Shown here: positions 51,107 to 61,859 of the stretch, piece by piece
Layout: each line of letters begins with the position of its first letter
Numbering within the stretch: position 1 is the first letter of the stretch
Origin: Arachis hypogaea
Taxonomy: Eukaryota > Streptophyta > Magnoliopsida > Fabales > Fabaceae
Direction: 5' to 3'
NCBI RefSeq assembly: GCF_003086295.3
Contig: NC_092039.1
Span: forward strand, 96,182,561 to 96,246,560
Length of the DNA stretch: 64,000 nucleotides
The notes under the pieces: generated by a model
What the model saw: only the letters and a program-made list of their open reading frames with translations
What the model was told of the DNA's origin: nothing
Database searches by the model: none
Made by a program: the position numbers and the translations under genes

Positions 51107-52867
51107 AATAAGAAGGAACTAAGGGGTGTGACATTTATTGAATGCAACTAAACTATATGAACTTATCTAAATGCAACTATCTAAAGCAAATGGAAATGCT
51201 TAGTTCAAACAAATCAATTCCCAAGAGGACATGTGTAAGCACAACAGCTAGGGCAATAGGATTAAGTCCTAACCACAATTGTATTGAATTATCAAAAAGA
51301 GTTCAAACTTGCAAGAATATAAATAATATGAGTGAACACATGTACTTGAACTTTTGAACCCTCACCGGATGTGTATCCGCTCTATTCACTCAAGTGTTTA
51401 AGGGTTAATTCACTCAATTCTCTTCTAATCATGCTTTCCAGAATTTGATTTTCTTCTAACAATCAACACTTATTCAACGCATGCATACATTTATCATGAG
51501 GTCTTTCATTTAGGTTGTAATGGGGTTAAGGTCAAGGTAGGTTCATTTATGGTTAAGTGGACTAGAGTTTGGATCTTGGATTAGTATAGACTTTCCCACC
51601 TAACCTATATAATGACCTATACAAATTCAAACTACTCTAACTACCCATTCTTCACTTTTTTTCTTACATATTCATACATCTTATTTCTTGATTCATAACA
51701 CTTATGCATTGATTCCCTTTTGTTGAACTTCACCTTGGGGCATTTTGTCCTCTTTTATTATTTTTTTCTTCTCTCTTTTTTTTTCTTTTTATTTTTCTAT
51801 ATACATTTTTTCTTTTCTTTTCGTTTCTTTTTTTTTCACTTTTTTTTCTTTTTCTTTTCATTTTTCTTTTTTTTTCCTTTCAAACTATATACAAGAACAT
51901 CAATGCATAAGGTCTATACATTTAATCAATACATGAGTATGTACCCAATTCCTAAACATGAAAGTGTACTACCCCTTTTTTCCCATCCAATGTTCCCAAG
52001 CCTCACCAACTTTGAATAATGAGCAATCTCACTAGTCTAGGCTAATCAAAGATCCAAACAAGGACTTTTCATTGGTTTTCCGCCTTAGGCTTGTAATGTG
52101 CTAAATTTAGAATAAGTTGGTTAAGCTTAGGCTCAAAATTGGCTAACAATGAAGAGTAAAAGGTTGGCTATTTGGGTAAGTGGGCTAATGAAATAATAGC
52201 CTCAATCATACAAATGCATGAATACAAGAAATAAATGGACATATAGAATCAAACAAATCAAGGATCACAATCATAGATAGAGAACAATTTGACACAAGAA
52301 TGGAAAATAAGTGGTTATAAAATGTAACCACATCAATAGGCTCAAGTCTCACAAGCTTGTGTTCTAGGCTCAATACATGCTTCACAAAGTATGAATTCGA
52401 GCAAGTTTCACCAAGAATTTTCTTCAATCAATTGGGTTGGTGCCCTATAATTAAATTTCTTGAAAAATCTCAATATTTAACTAAGCATTATTGTGATTGA
52501 AAAATTCAAAATTTTCCTTAGTTTACCCTTTCCTTTTCCACTTAAAACCAATCAAAAAGGGTGACTAAGTTTTTGCAATTCAAAGTATGATTTCTAATCA
52601 CAACCCAAACTAAAAAGAAAGATATGCAAAAAATGTATAAAGACAAATCCAACTAAAAGTATGGAATCTATCATCCAAAACATCTAAAAATATCCAAAAG
52701 CATCAAAATATCTAAAATCCAAAATAAGCAGTAAAGGTATCCAAAATAAACTCAAAATGCATCAAAAATATACAAAGGGTATGCAGAGTAAGGTAGCTAG
52801 GAAAGTGGCCAAAATGTTCACCGGTCCTCTAATGATGCCACTGGCTACCTCCCCACACTTAAGATCA
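51107..52867 (-). other. V 3' UTR, non-coding
   Basis: About 1.75 kb without a credible ORF. A long T-rich tract at 51740-51890 (A-rich on the element strand) yields only low-complexity ORFs. The rest is AT-rich with many short AAAATATC-type repeats at 52640-52780. Confidence 0.5.
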
Positions 52868-52885
52868 AGCATCGTCCTCGATGCT
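52868..52885 (-). other. second RGGA-loop hairpin of V
   Basis: AGCATCG-AGGA-CGATGCT on the minus strand, followed by TTAAGTGTGGGGAGGT near 52848-52863, a second PPT-like tract. In E1 to E3 the equivalent copy lies upstream of ORF3. Here it lies just downstream of the ORF3 end. Confidence 0.65.
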
Positions 52886-53087
52886 AATCCTGAGGATCAG
52901 GGATAGGTACACCGATAGGCTCTGGCTGTGGCTGTGGTACCGGCTGAGACTCCTGTGTCTGAGGTGTTGCCTCCATATGTGCTGGCTCATCTGCATGAAT
53001 ACCCTCAGTCTGTAAATCTGCATGCTCCTCCGCATGGGTCTCCTCATCGGAACCGGAAGACTCTGGTAGAGGGGGCAGCTCAAGGCC

Positions 53088-53519
53088 CTAGGCTACAAAC
53101 ATCTGGTCAATCCGATCCAGGTGACGCATGATCTGGCGCTTGCTGCGCTCCATGTACCGAAAGAGACTCTGAACTAGTAAGTAAATCGGCTGAGGTGCGG
53201 CTGCGGTAGATGCTCCTGCAGGGGCTGATGATGAAAAGGGTCCAGCTCCCTCAACTGCTGCTCTGGCTCGAGATCGGGCGCAGGAGGCAGGCTTCTCGTG
53301 CACCCAGGATCCCCACGGAATAGTAACTGGCTCCTTCTGAGGGAGAGGTAGAGGTGGTGATACATCATCCTGGTGCCACAGAACTCCGGCTCGCTGAATC
53401 ATCTGAGTGACCATGACTGGAAAAGGAAAGAGACCTCGGATGTGGGCTCTCCACATGAACCGCCTGATCAGCTGGGGGTAATAAACCTCCTTCCCTTCCA
53501 TCACACAGCTGATCAGGAT
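53088..53519 (-). pseudogene. V ORF3 C-terminal fragment
   Basis: Minus-strand reading from the Z boundary: ILISCVMEGKEVYYPQLIRR, then FPFPVMVTQMIQRAGVLW, to a stop at 53088. This aligns with the part of E1 ORF3 after the SNRSEVTI core (MIHCIMLGKEVEVHHVIA, LAYPSLISLLCKEAGV). The end is Ala/Pro-rich rather than a Gln/Glu coiled coil. The N-terminal half is cut off by the Z LTR and should lie beyond the window. Confidence 0.65.
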
Positions 53520-53968
53520 TGTTCCGGGGGTTACCTGAATCGCGTAGCTCGGTCGTCTTTGGAGAGGCCCGAGGTGGGGGTCAGGGACCCGAGCTGGATA
53601 TGTGAAGTGGTTGGTGGTTGTACCTGCAATGACACTCCGATGCTTAAGTTAGCATGGGTTCAAGCAGGTATGTATAGAGTGTGGAATGTGTGTCATACCT
53701 GGGTGTTCCAGTGTATTTATAGTAGTTGGCCGTGATCTTCCCTGGATAAGATATTCTTATCTTATCTTATCTTTTGGGAGTTTTATCTCTATCTTTGTGG
53801 AACCGCCTTTCCTAGGCCTTTTCGGCCTTTAGGTTTTGGGCTGCGTTCCTTCTGATGGGCCTTCTTAGCTTTGTTGTCCGAGGTCCGACCTCAGGCGTGG
53901 GCCTTGGGACGAGGTCGGACCTTTCATGGATTTTGCCGATTTGGAGGAGCTCGGTCAGGGTATGAACA
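53520..53968 (-). repeat. Z 3' LTR
   Basis: 449 bp with ends TGTTC...GAACA. On the minus strand GGGCAGGGGCAC lies just before its start, a plausible PPT. TATAAATA (minus) is at 53714-53721, and four GATAAG-type motifs lie at about 53750-53778, upstream of the TATA in element sense. The outer end is supported mainly by the terminal repeat, so ±10 bp. Confidence 0.65.
53714..53778 (-). promoter_or_regulatory. Z LTR promoter: TATA box with GATAAG cluster
   Basis: On the minus strand a run of GATAAG repeats precedes TATAAATA by about 30-60 bases. GATAAG is the plant I-box bound by MYB-related factors. Whether it drives Z is inference. Confidence 0.45.
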
Positions 53969-54582
53969 GTGCCCCTGCCCGAGTTCATCCTTTTTTGAGA
54001 GGTCGAGCTCGGGCATAGTAGTTTTTCAAAATTCAAAAATGGCCGTTCCTGCATTTATTGCATTTTACCGTTTCTCCTCGATTTCCGTTCGGGCTCTGTG
54101 AAGGCATTATTTATTTGCCCCTTTCCCCCCTTTTCTTCGTTTATTCTGTTCCCTTCCTTTTTTCTGAGTTTTCGCCATTCTCCTTTTTTGAGCATCGCTT
54201 CCTTTTTCTTTTGTTCTTCTTCCCTGAATCTTTCCGCGTGTCTTTCCGGGGTTTCCTCTGCGCCGCCGTTCCGTTCTCCTTGCTTCGGAGCTCGTCGTCC
54301 TTGCTTCTTTCTTCCAGGTTTGTTCCCATCTCTTTCCTTGTGCACATATGCTTCTGTTTCTTTTTCTCTATGCCTGGGTTGCCCCGAAAAGAGGCGCCGC
54401 CCTTGCTTTGTTTGTTTGTACATGGGGGGGACTCTTTTTTGCTCTCTGGTTTTTTGCTCCAGGTTGCTGTATTTTCCTCTCAAAGATCGTTTGTTTCTTG
54501 TTTTGCTGAATGGGTTTTCGCTGTCTGCTTTTTATGTGATTTTTTGCTTGCTGTTGTATTCTTCTTTGTAGGCAAGAATTTT
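53969..54582 (+). other. 5' region of the Z aORF, possible 5' UTR intron
   Basis: A pyrimidine-rich stretch on the plus strand, open in frame upstream of the aORF ATG but of biased composition. A strong 3' splice site, TTCTTTGTAG, ends at 54571, twelve bases before the ATG at 54583. A possible 5' site is CTTCCAG/GTTTGT at 54318. I read it as 5' UTR with an intron rather than coding sequence. Confidence 0.45.
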
Positions 54583-56497
54583 ATGTCTCGAAAGGTTCTT
54601 CAAGCGATGTCGACCAAGATTCCAAGTGGTCTTGGTTGGGTAGATCATGTTCCTCTAAGAGTCCCTTCTGTGGTAGATTCTGAGTATTTAGCTAGGTTTC
54701 GTAGGCAATGTAGCATATGTGAAGATAGAGAGTCTGAGAGGGATTATGAACTAGTAGCCCCGGATTCCGAGGAGAGAGTGTGCTTCCCGCCCTTAGATAG
54801 TTCCGAGAAGCTCTTCTTTTATGCTTATGATTGCTTTTTCTCTAAGCTGAGTGTCCGACTTCCTTTTACCGACCTGGAGTCCGAGGTGTTATGGTCTTGT
54901 AACCTTGCTCCTACGCAGCTTCATCCAAATTCTTGGGCGTTTTTAAAGCTGTTTCAACTTTTGTGTCAGTTTTTGGGTGTCTCTCCCTCTATTTCTCTTT
55001 TTTCCTATTTGTTTGTGTTGACGAAGCCGGGTTCGGGTGGGGGGAAGGTATCTTGGGTCTCTTTTAGGGCTAACCAGGGGAGGAAGTTTTGTACCCTGTA
55101 TGATGAGTCTTTTCACGATTTTAAGAACTTTTATTTCAAGGTCCGGGCTGCTGGAGACGTCCGACCTTTCTTTCTAGATGAGAGTGGGGAGCCTTCTTTT
55201 CCTCTTTGTTGGCAGGAGAATATAGTGTCTGCTAAGTATACTTTTGAGAGTCTAGATGAGGTGGAGCAGGCTTTTGTGGGTGTGGTGAGCAGTTTATGGG
55301 GTCGGGCACCTCACTTGGACACGAAGAAAATGTTGGGAGATCCAAGCCTTCTCCGTTCCGAGTTAGGTAGTTCCCGACCTCTTTGAGATTCGCCTTTTCT
55401 TAGTATTTTGGTTTTGCTTATTTTTGGTGGAATTTCTGTTGTGGTAATCCCTTTCTTTATTTCTTGCAGAGATGTCTTCTCAGGCGGTTTCCATGAAGTT
55501 CCTTCGTCGGACGAAGAAGTCTGTGGCTGCTCGGAATATCGAGGCCGGGGAGGCTTCTGCCCGATCTTCTCCGCAGAAGACTACTGTGGGTGTTCAGACT
55601 CGGTCGAAGACTATTCCGACTCCCCAGTTCCGAGCTATAAGTCGGGATCCTCCGACCTCTGGGCCTGCTACTTCTTCTCCTCCTTCGTTCTCGGGCCCTC
55701 CTCCCAAGAAGCAGAAGACCTCTCAAGAGCTTGCCGGTTTCAATGATAAGGACTTTGACGCTCTTGGTTGGATTGAGCAGCATATTCTCCCTCAGACCTT
55801 TATTTCCACTGATGATGTATCTATGGAGCATCATTTTCAGTATATGGCGTGGAGCTGTGTCCGGATGGCTAGTCTCCATGCCGCTATTGCCCGGGAGTTC
55901 AAGAAATCCCCCCTTGGGGCGACCAGCTCCCGACTTGAGAAGGCTCAGTCCGAGCTTGATAGGATTAGTCAACTGAAGGCTGCCAGGATTACTGAGTTGG
56001 AGGCCTCTTTGGAGAAAGAGAAAACTAAAGCTACCGCGGCTGTGGCGGCAGCGAAGACATCTGAGGAGATGGCGAAGGCGGCTACAGAGAATTATACTCG
56101 GCTATATACCGAGCTTGTGGAGACAAAGGAGAAGTTGCAATCCGCGCAGGACGAGTTTTACGAGCTGGAAGGTCATGTGGCCAAGGGTATGGATGCTATG
56201 TTTGAAAATTTGAAGGCTCAGGTCCGGGTTCTTGCTCCCGACCTGGATCTGAGTTTATTCAGTACGGACAACGTTGTTGTGGAGGGAAAGATTGTTCCTG
56301 CTCCTAACGAGGATGAGGTTCCGATGTCCGACCCCAAAGTTCCGGTTGAGAACCCGACTTCACCTTTGGTCGGGGATGGTTCTGGCGTGGAGGTTTCAAA
56401 CCGGGATGACGTTGCTGTTGATGCAGTCCCGCTATCTATGTTTCCTCCGCAGCCTTCTGTTGATGTGGAGTCTGGAAAGGATCTTGATCCTCTGTAA
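54583..56497 (+). CDS. Z antisense ORF (aORF), two exons, gypsy-type transposase-like family
   Basis: Exon 1 is 54583-55366 and exon 2 is 55470-56497. The intron 55367-55469 has GT-AG ends and a pyrimidine-rich 3' end (TTTCTTGCAG). The exons total 1812 nt (604 codons) and join in frame, bypassing the TGA at 55384. Exon 1 starts MSRKVLQAMSTKIPSGLGWV and contains VCFPPLDSS and LHPNSWAFLKLFQLLCQF, as in plant proteins annotated as putative gypsy-type transposon proteins (my recollection). Exon 2 is Ser/Pro-rich at first, then a long coiled coil (about SRLEKAQSELDRI to DEFYELEGH). It runs opposite to pol. Y has the same intron. The function of aORF proteins is not known. Confidence 0.75.
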
Positions 56498-57422
56498 TCT
56501 TTTTGGTGTTTTGCCCGGCCTGTGGGCTTTTTGGATGGTTTCTGTAAACGCTTTGGACACCTTTTGCTTATTTAGCTACTTGTAGTAGCTATATTATGCG
56601 GTGTTTTTGTTCGCGTTTTGACTTTTTGTTTCCGCTTTTGTGCTTTTTAGTTTGTTTTTGGATAACAACTTTTTAGCTAGCGTTTCGAAACTTCCTTTGC
56701 TTTCGTGCTTGTACTTTTTAGCCGCTTTTTGTAAAGCAACTTTTTAGTAAGCGTTTTCGAGATTTCCTTTGATTTCGTTCTTTCGCTTGTACTTTTCAGT
56801 TGTTTTTTTGTAAAGCAACTTTTTAGTAAGCGTTTTTCGAAATCTTGGTTCTCGCCGTTTTAAGGCTTCTTTCTAGGATCCGAGCTTTTTCTCGGACCTC
56901 GGGCGCTCGAGTACCTCCTTTTTGTTGGGTCCGACTTTGTCGTTGGTCGGCCTTTTTAAGTTATTTTTGTAATCTCTTTTTATTTGGCTTTTTTGAGCCA
57001 TTTCAGAGTTACTTTATAACTTTCCCTTTGTTGGGTCCGACTTTGTTGTTGGTCGGCCTTTTTAAGTTATTTTTGTAATCTCTTTTTATTTGGCCTTTTG
57101 AGCCTTTTCAGAGTTACTTTATAACTTCTCACATTAATTTGAACCTCGTCGCTTTATCTTTGCCGACCTTGTGTGGTCTCTTGGCAAATGATTTTTTGCG
57201 TTTTGCCGAGCATAAATTAATGCGCCTTGGTGGGGTACTTTCCAGGATTTGTTTCATCATGAGGAAGAAGAAAAGAAAATAGAGAAATTTGATTAGTATT
57301 TAAAAAAGAAAGAATATTTACAGAGTGTTTACCCTTTGACTAGGTCGGGTGTCTTACTTTAACCGGGTGTCTCATTAAAAAACCCTTGTAGGGAAAAAGA
57401 GTACACCTCGGGTTAAGTTTTT
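56498..57422. other. spacer between Z aORF and integrase ends
   Basis: The convergent 3' ends of the two genes face each other here. A 43-to-60-bp unit, AGCAACTTTTTAGTAAGCG, recurs at about 56668, 56737 and 56815. A second, longer repeat (GGGTCCGACTTTG to CAGAGTTACTTTATAACTT) recurs at 56924-57008 and 57032-57126. No further gene is seen. Confidence 0.6.
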
Positions 57423-59397
57423 CTAGCTGTAGTACCGCCTTAGATTACAGGCGTGCCAGGCCCTGGGCAGCTCATTGCCTTCTAGGTCGGATACTTTGTA
57501 GTAGCCTGTCCCTAAGACTTCTGTTACCTTGTAGGGTCCTTTCCAATTTGCAGCTAGCTTTCCTTCTCCCGACTTTTGTGTTCCGATGTCATTTCGGATT
57601 AGAATCAGGTCGTGAATGGAGAAGCTTCGCTTTATTACTTTCTGATTGTATCTGAGGGCCGTTCGTCGTTTTAAGGCTTCTTCTCGGATTCGGGCTCTTT
57701 CTCGGACCTCGGGGAGGAGGTCGAGTTCTTCCCTTTGTGCCTGTGGGTTGCCTCCTTCGTTGTAGAAGATGATTCTGGGTGACCCTTCATCTATTTCGAT
57801 AGGAATCATTGCCTCCATCCCGTAAGCTAGTCGGAATGGGGATTCTCCCGTTGTAGAGTGTGGGGTTGTCCGATATGCCCATAGTACCTGGGGGAGTTCC
57901 TCGGCCCATGCCCCTTTGGCCTCTTGGAGTCTTCGTTTTAACCCGGCCAAGATGACTTTATTTGCAGCCTCTGCTTGTCCATTGGCTTGTGGGTGCTCGA
58001 CTGATGTGAATTGCTGTTTGATTTTTAGTTCGGCCACCAAGTTCTGAAAACTTGTGTCCGTGAACTGTGTTCCATTGTCTGTTGTGATGGAGTAGGGGAC
58101 TCCGAACCTTGTGACAATGTTTTTGTATAGGAATTTGCGACTTTTCTGAGCCGTAATGGTGGCTAAGGGTTCAGCTTCGATCCATTTTGTGAAGTAGTCG
58201 ACCCCTACTATGAGGTATTTGACTTGCCCCGGTCCTTGGGGGAATGGGCCGAGTAGGTCTAGTCCCCATTTTGCGAAGGGCCATGGTGCGGTGATGCTGA
58301 TAAGGTCTTCGGGTGGTGCCTTGTGAAAATTTGCGTGTTTTTGACAGGGGGGGCATATTTTCACAAATTCTGTTGCGTCTCTTTGCAAGGTCGGCCAGTA
58401 GAACCCGGCCCGGACTACTTTCTTGGATAGTGCCCGAGCTCCGAGATGGTTCCCACACATGCCTCCGTGGACTTCTTCGAGGACGCTCTTTGTTTCTGAG
58501 GTCGGGACGCACCTAAGGAGGGGGTTTGAGAATCCTCTTCTGTATAATACGTCGTGAATTAGTGTATAATTCTGGGCGTCTTTCGTGAGTCTTTTAGCTT
58601 CCTTTCTTTCGGTGGGGAGAGTTCCCGACTTCAGGTAGTTGAGTATGGGGGTCATCCATCCTTGCTGTTGGTTGGATATATTTAGCGTTTCTTCCTCTTT
58701 TATCACGGAGGGGGATTGTAAGGTTTCCTGGAGGAGACTTCTGTTGTTGCCTCCGGGCTTGGTGCTGGCGAGTTTTGAGAGGGCGTCCGCCCGGGCGTTT
58801 TGCTCCCGAGGTATATGCTGGATCTGTATTTCTGAAAAGTGGCATAATTGTGTCTGTGTTTGGTCTAGGTATTTTTTCATAGTTGGGTCTTTGGCCTGGT
58901 AGCTTCCATTTACTTGTGATGTGACGACCTGGGAGTCGCTGAAGATCGTGATTCTCTGGGCTCCGACCTCTTCGGCTAGTTTTAGACCTGCTAGTAGGGC
59001 CTCGTATTCGGCTTGGTTGTTCGAAGCTTGGAACTCGAATTTTAGGGATAGTTCTATCCGTGTTCCTTGGTCGCTTTCGAGTATAACCCCGGCTCCGCTT
59101 CCTGTTTTGTTTGAGGACCCGTCGACATACAGGTTCCATGAGAGTGGGGTTCCAGGGGTCTCAGTGTATTCTGCGATGAAGTCGGCTAGGTACTGAGATT
59201 TTATGGCAGTCCGGGCTTCATAGTGGAGGTCGAACTCGGACAGTTCCACCGCCCATTGTAGTATTCGTCCTGCCAGGTCTGTTTTTTGTAGGATGTGTCT
59301 CATGGGTTGATTTGTCCGGACTTTGATGGTGTGGGCTTGAAAGTAGGGGCGAAGCCTCCGAGCTGTGAACACTAGGGCGTAGGCGAATTTTTCTAGT
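57423..59397 (-). pseudogene. pol: Z pol, 3' part: RNase H, second RNase H, integrase
   Basis: Same protein as the next upstream segment but in another frame, because about two bases are missing near 59397. It starts in the native RNase H (YALVFTARRLRPYF; VRTNQP in place of a usual TDH). Next is a second, intact-looking RNase H with YVDGSS (about 59120-59135), AEYEAL, SDSQ and RADALS, as expected for Tat elements. The integrase follows, with a zinc-finger segment (HGGMCGNHLG to CPPCQKH), D-D-E core (GVDYFTKWIE, TTDNGTQF, PQANGQAEAANK) and a C-terminal WKGPYKV. The stop is at 57423. Confidence 0.88.
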
Positions 59398-60827
59398 CTG
59401 ATAGTTTAATTCGGCCCCTTGTAGTGCCTTGCTTACAAAGTATATGGGGTGTTGTCCCTGGTCTTTTTCTCGTATTAATGCTGAAGCGACTGCTCGATGT
59501 CCGACTGAGAGGTATAGTACGAGCTCTTCCCCTTTTAAAGGTCGGGTTAGGATTGGTGGCTGCCCGAGGAATTCCTTGAATTCTTGAAAGGCTTTTTCGC
59601 ACTCCGGGGGCCACGAGAAGGGTTTCCCTTTCTTTAGGAGTGAGTAGAGAGGTAGTGATTTTATCGCTGATCCTGCCAAGAATCTTGATAGGGCGGCCAG
59701 CCTTCCATTCAGCTGTTGTACTTCTTTGACACACGTCGGGCTCTTCATATTGAGTATCGCTTGGCATTTGTCCGGGTTTGCTTCGATGCCCCTTTGAGTC
59801 AACATGAAGCCTAAGAACTTTCCGGCTTCTGCGGCGAAGGTGCACTTCGTCGGGTTGAGTCTCATGTTGTGTTTTCTGAGGGTGCCGAAGACACTAGTGA
59901 GGTCGGTCAGCAAGTTTCTGTCTTTTTGCGTCTTTACCAGCATGTCGTCGACGTACACCTCTAGTTGTAGTCCGATGTGTTCTGAGAACACTTTGTTCAT
60001 TAGCCTCTGGTAGGTTGCCCCTGCGTTCTTCAGCCCGAAGGGCATTACTACGTAGCAGTAGTTTGCCCTTGGGGTTATGAACGAGGTCTTTTCTTGGTCG
60101 AGTCCGTACATCGGGATTTGATTGTATCCTGAGTATGCGTCCATGAAGGAGAGATATCTATAGCCTGAGGCTGCGTCTACTAAGGCGTCGACGTTTGGTA
60201 GTGGATATGGGTCTTTGGGGCAGGCTTTGTTGAGATCCGTGTAATCGACGCACATCCTCCATTTTCCGTTGGGCTTTTTTACCAGGACCACGTTTGCGAG
60301 CCATAGGGGGTATTTTACTTCCCGAATGAACCCTGCATCTAGTAGTGCTTGTACTTGTTCTTCTATTGCTTGCATGCGTTCAGGCCCGAGCTTTCGGCGT
60401 CTTTGTTGGACAGGTCTGGATCCCGGGTATACTGATAGCCTATGGCACATCAGGTCGGGGCTTATGCCTGGCATGTCAGAGGCTTTCCAGGCGAAGAGGT
60501 CGGAATTCTCCTTTAAGAGGGTTACGAGTTCCTCCTTTAGGCCTGCTTCGAGGTTTGCTCCTATGTTTGTTATTTTTTCAGGTGTGTTCCCGATCTGGAC
60601 TTTTTCGGTTTCTCCCTCTGGTTGTGGTCGAAGGTCTTCTCGGGCTTGAACTCGTCCGAGTTCTATTGTGTTGACCTCTTTCCCTTTTAGGCTCAGGCTT
60701 TCGTTGTAGCACCGCCGTGCTAGTTTTTGGTCGCCTTTTAGGGTAGCGATTCCTTTCGCGGTAGGGAACTTCATACAGAGGTGTGGGGTTGAGACTATAG
60801 CTGCTAGTTTGTTTAGGGTTGGTCGCC
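59398..60827 (-). pseudogene. pol: Z pol, 5' part: protease end and reverse transcriptase
   Basis: The open frame runs from the E5 boundary with RPTLNKLAAIVSTPHLCMKF, the end of the protease region. RT follows with WRMCVDYTDLNKACPKDPYP, FMDAYSGYNQI, VVMPFGLKNAGATYQRLM and YVDDM (59941-59955). After LYLSVGHRAVASALIRE the frame shifts near 59397. An internal ATG at 60774 is not a true start. E5 removed the first part of the polyprotein. Confidence 0.9.
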
Positions 60828-61426
60828 TGATGAGCGGATAATTTATACGCTTTTTGGCATTGTTTTTATATAGTTTTTAGTAAGTTTAAGCTACTTTTAG
60901 GGATGTTTTCATTAGTTTTTATGCTAAATTCACATTTCTGGACTTTACTATGAGTTTGTGTGTTTTTCTGTGATTTCAGGTAAATTCTGACTGAAATTGA
61001 GGGACTTGAGCAAAACTCTGAAGAAGGCTGACAAAAGGACTGCTGATGCTGTTGGAATCTGACCTCCCTGCACTCGAAATCGTTTTTCTGGAGCTACAGA
61101 ACTCCAATTGGCGCGCTCTCAACGGCGTTGGAAAGTAGACATCCAGGGCTTTCCAGCAATATATAATAGTCCATACTTTATTCGAAGAATGACGACGTAA
61201 CTTGGCGTTGAACGCCAAGTACACGCTGCTGTCTGGAGTAAAACGCCAGAAAAACGTCATGATCCGGAGTTGAACGCCCAAAACACGTCATAACTCAGAG
61301 TTCAACGCCAAGATATGCCTTAGCACGTGAATTCATCAAGCTCAGCCCAAGCACACACCAAGTGGGCCCCGGAAGTGGATTTATGCATCAATTACTTACT
61401 CATGTAAACCCTAGAAGCTAGTCTAG

Positions 61427-61434
61427 TATATATA
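61427..61434 (+). promoter_or_regulatory. E5 LTR TATA box
   Basis: TATATATA followed by GGAC, about 115 bases after the palindrome cluster. It is the best TATA among the E-type LTRs in this window. Confidence 0.55.
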
Positions 61435-61859
61435 GGACATTTATCTATTGTATTAGACATCTTTTGACCACTTTAAGTCTTTCATTATTCGGTCACTTGA
61501 TCATGGAGAGGGCTGGCCATTCGGCCATGCCTGAACCTTTTGCTTATGTATTTTCAACGGTGGAGTTTCTGCACACCATAGATTAAGGGTGTGGAGCTCT
61601 GCTGTACCTCAAGTATTAATGAAATTCTATCTTCTTTTATTCAATTCTCTTTTATTCTTATTCCAAGATATTCATTCGTACCCAAGAACATGATGAATGT
61701 GATGAGTCAGATTACCCTCATTATCATTCTCACTTATGAATGTGCGTGATTGACAACCATGTCCGTTCTACATGCAACAGAGCTTGAATGCGTATCTCTT
61801 AGATTCCCCAACAGAATCTTCGTGGTATAAGTTAGATAGTTGGCGGCATTCATCTGGAT

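Larger units (their letters stand above)
49633..53519 (-). mobile_element. V: Athila-like element with TGATAAACCCC LTR, 3' part
   Basis: On the minus strand: 3' LTR (49633-51067), PPT, hairpin, long UTR, second hairpin, ORF3 end, then cut by the Z LTR. The candidate target duplication left of it is CTCCT (49628-49632) within the E6 LTR. The LTR start resembles W, but the two are clearly different copies. Confidence 0.8.
53520..60827 (-). mobile_element. Z: Tat-lineage Ty3/gypsy element with antisense ORF, partial
   Basis: On the minus strand: protease end, RT, decayed RNase H, second RNase H, integrase, then an extra gene on the opposite strand, then the 3' LTR. This is the arrangement described for Tat elements such as Retand, with an antisense aORF between pol and 3' LTR. 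Z is cut at 60827 by E5, so gag, most of the protease and the 5' LTR are missing from the window. The candidate target duplication is AGGAT (53515-53519). Confidence 0.85.

Noticed and set aside
51720..52019. Phe-rich ORF in V
   Set aside because: It is encoded by a T-rich low-complexity tract in a UTR.
53812..54483. Basic minus-strand ORFs opposite the Z aORF leader
   Set aside because: They are shadows of the pyrimidine-rich plus strand, with no start or domain evidence.
54058..54582. N-terminal extension of the Z aORF
   Set aside because: Composition is pyrimidine-driven (Phe/Ser/Leu-rich), a strong 3' splice site lies just before ATG 54583, and the Y copy starts at the equivalent MSR.
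58171..59139. Arg/Pro-rich ORFs in other frames of Z pol
   Set aside because: They are frame shadows of integrase and RNase H coding sequence.
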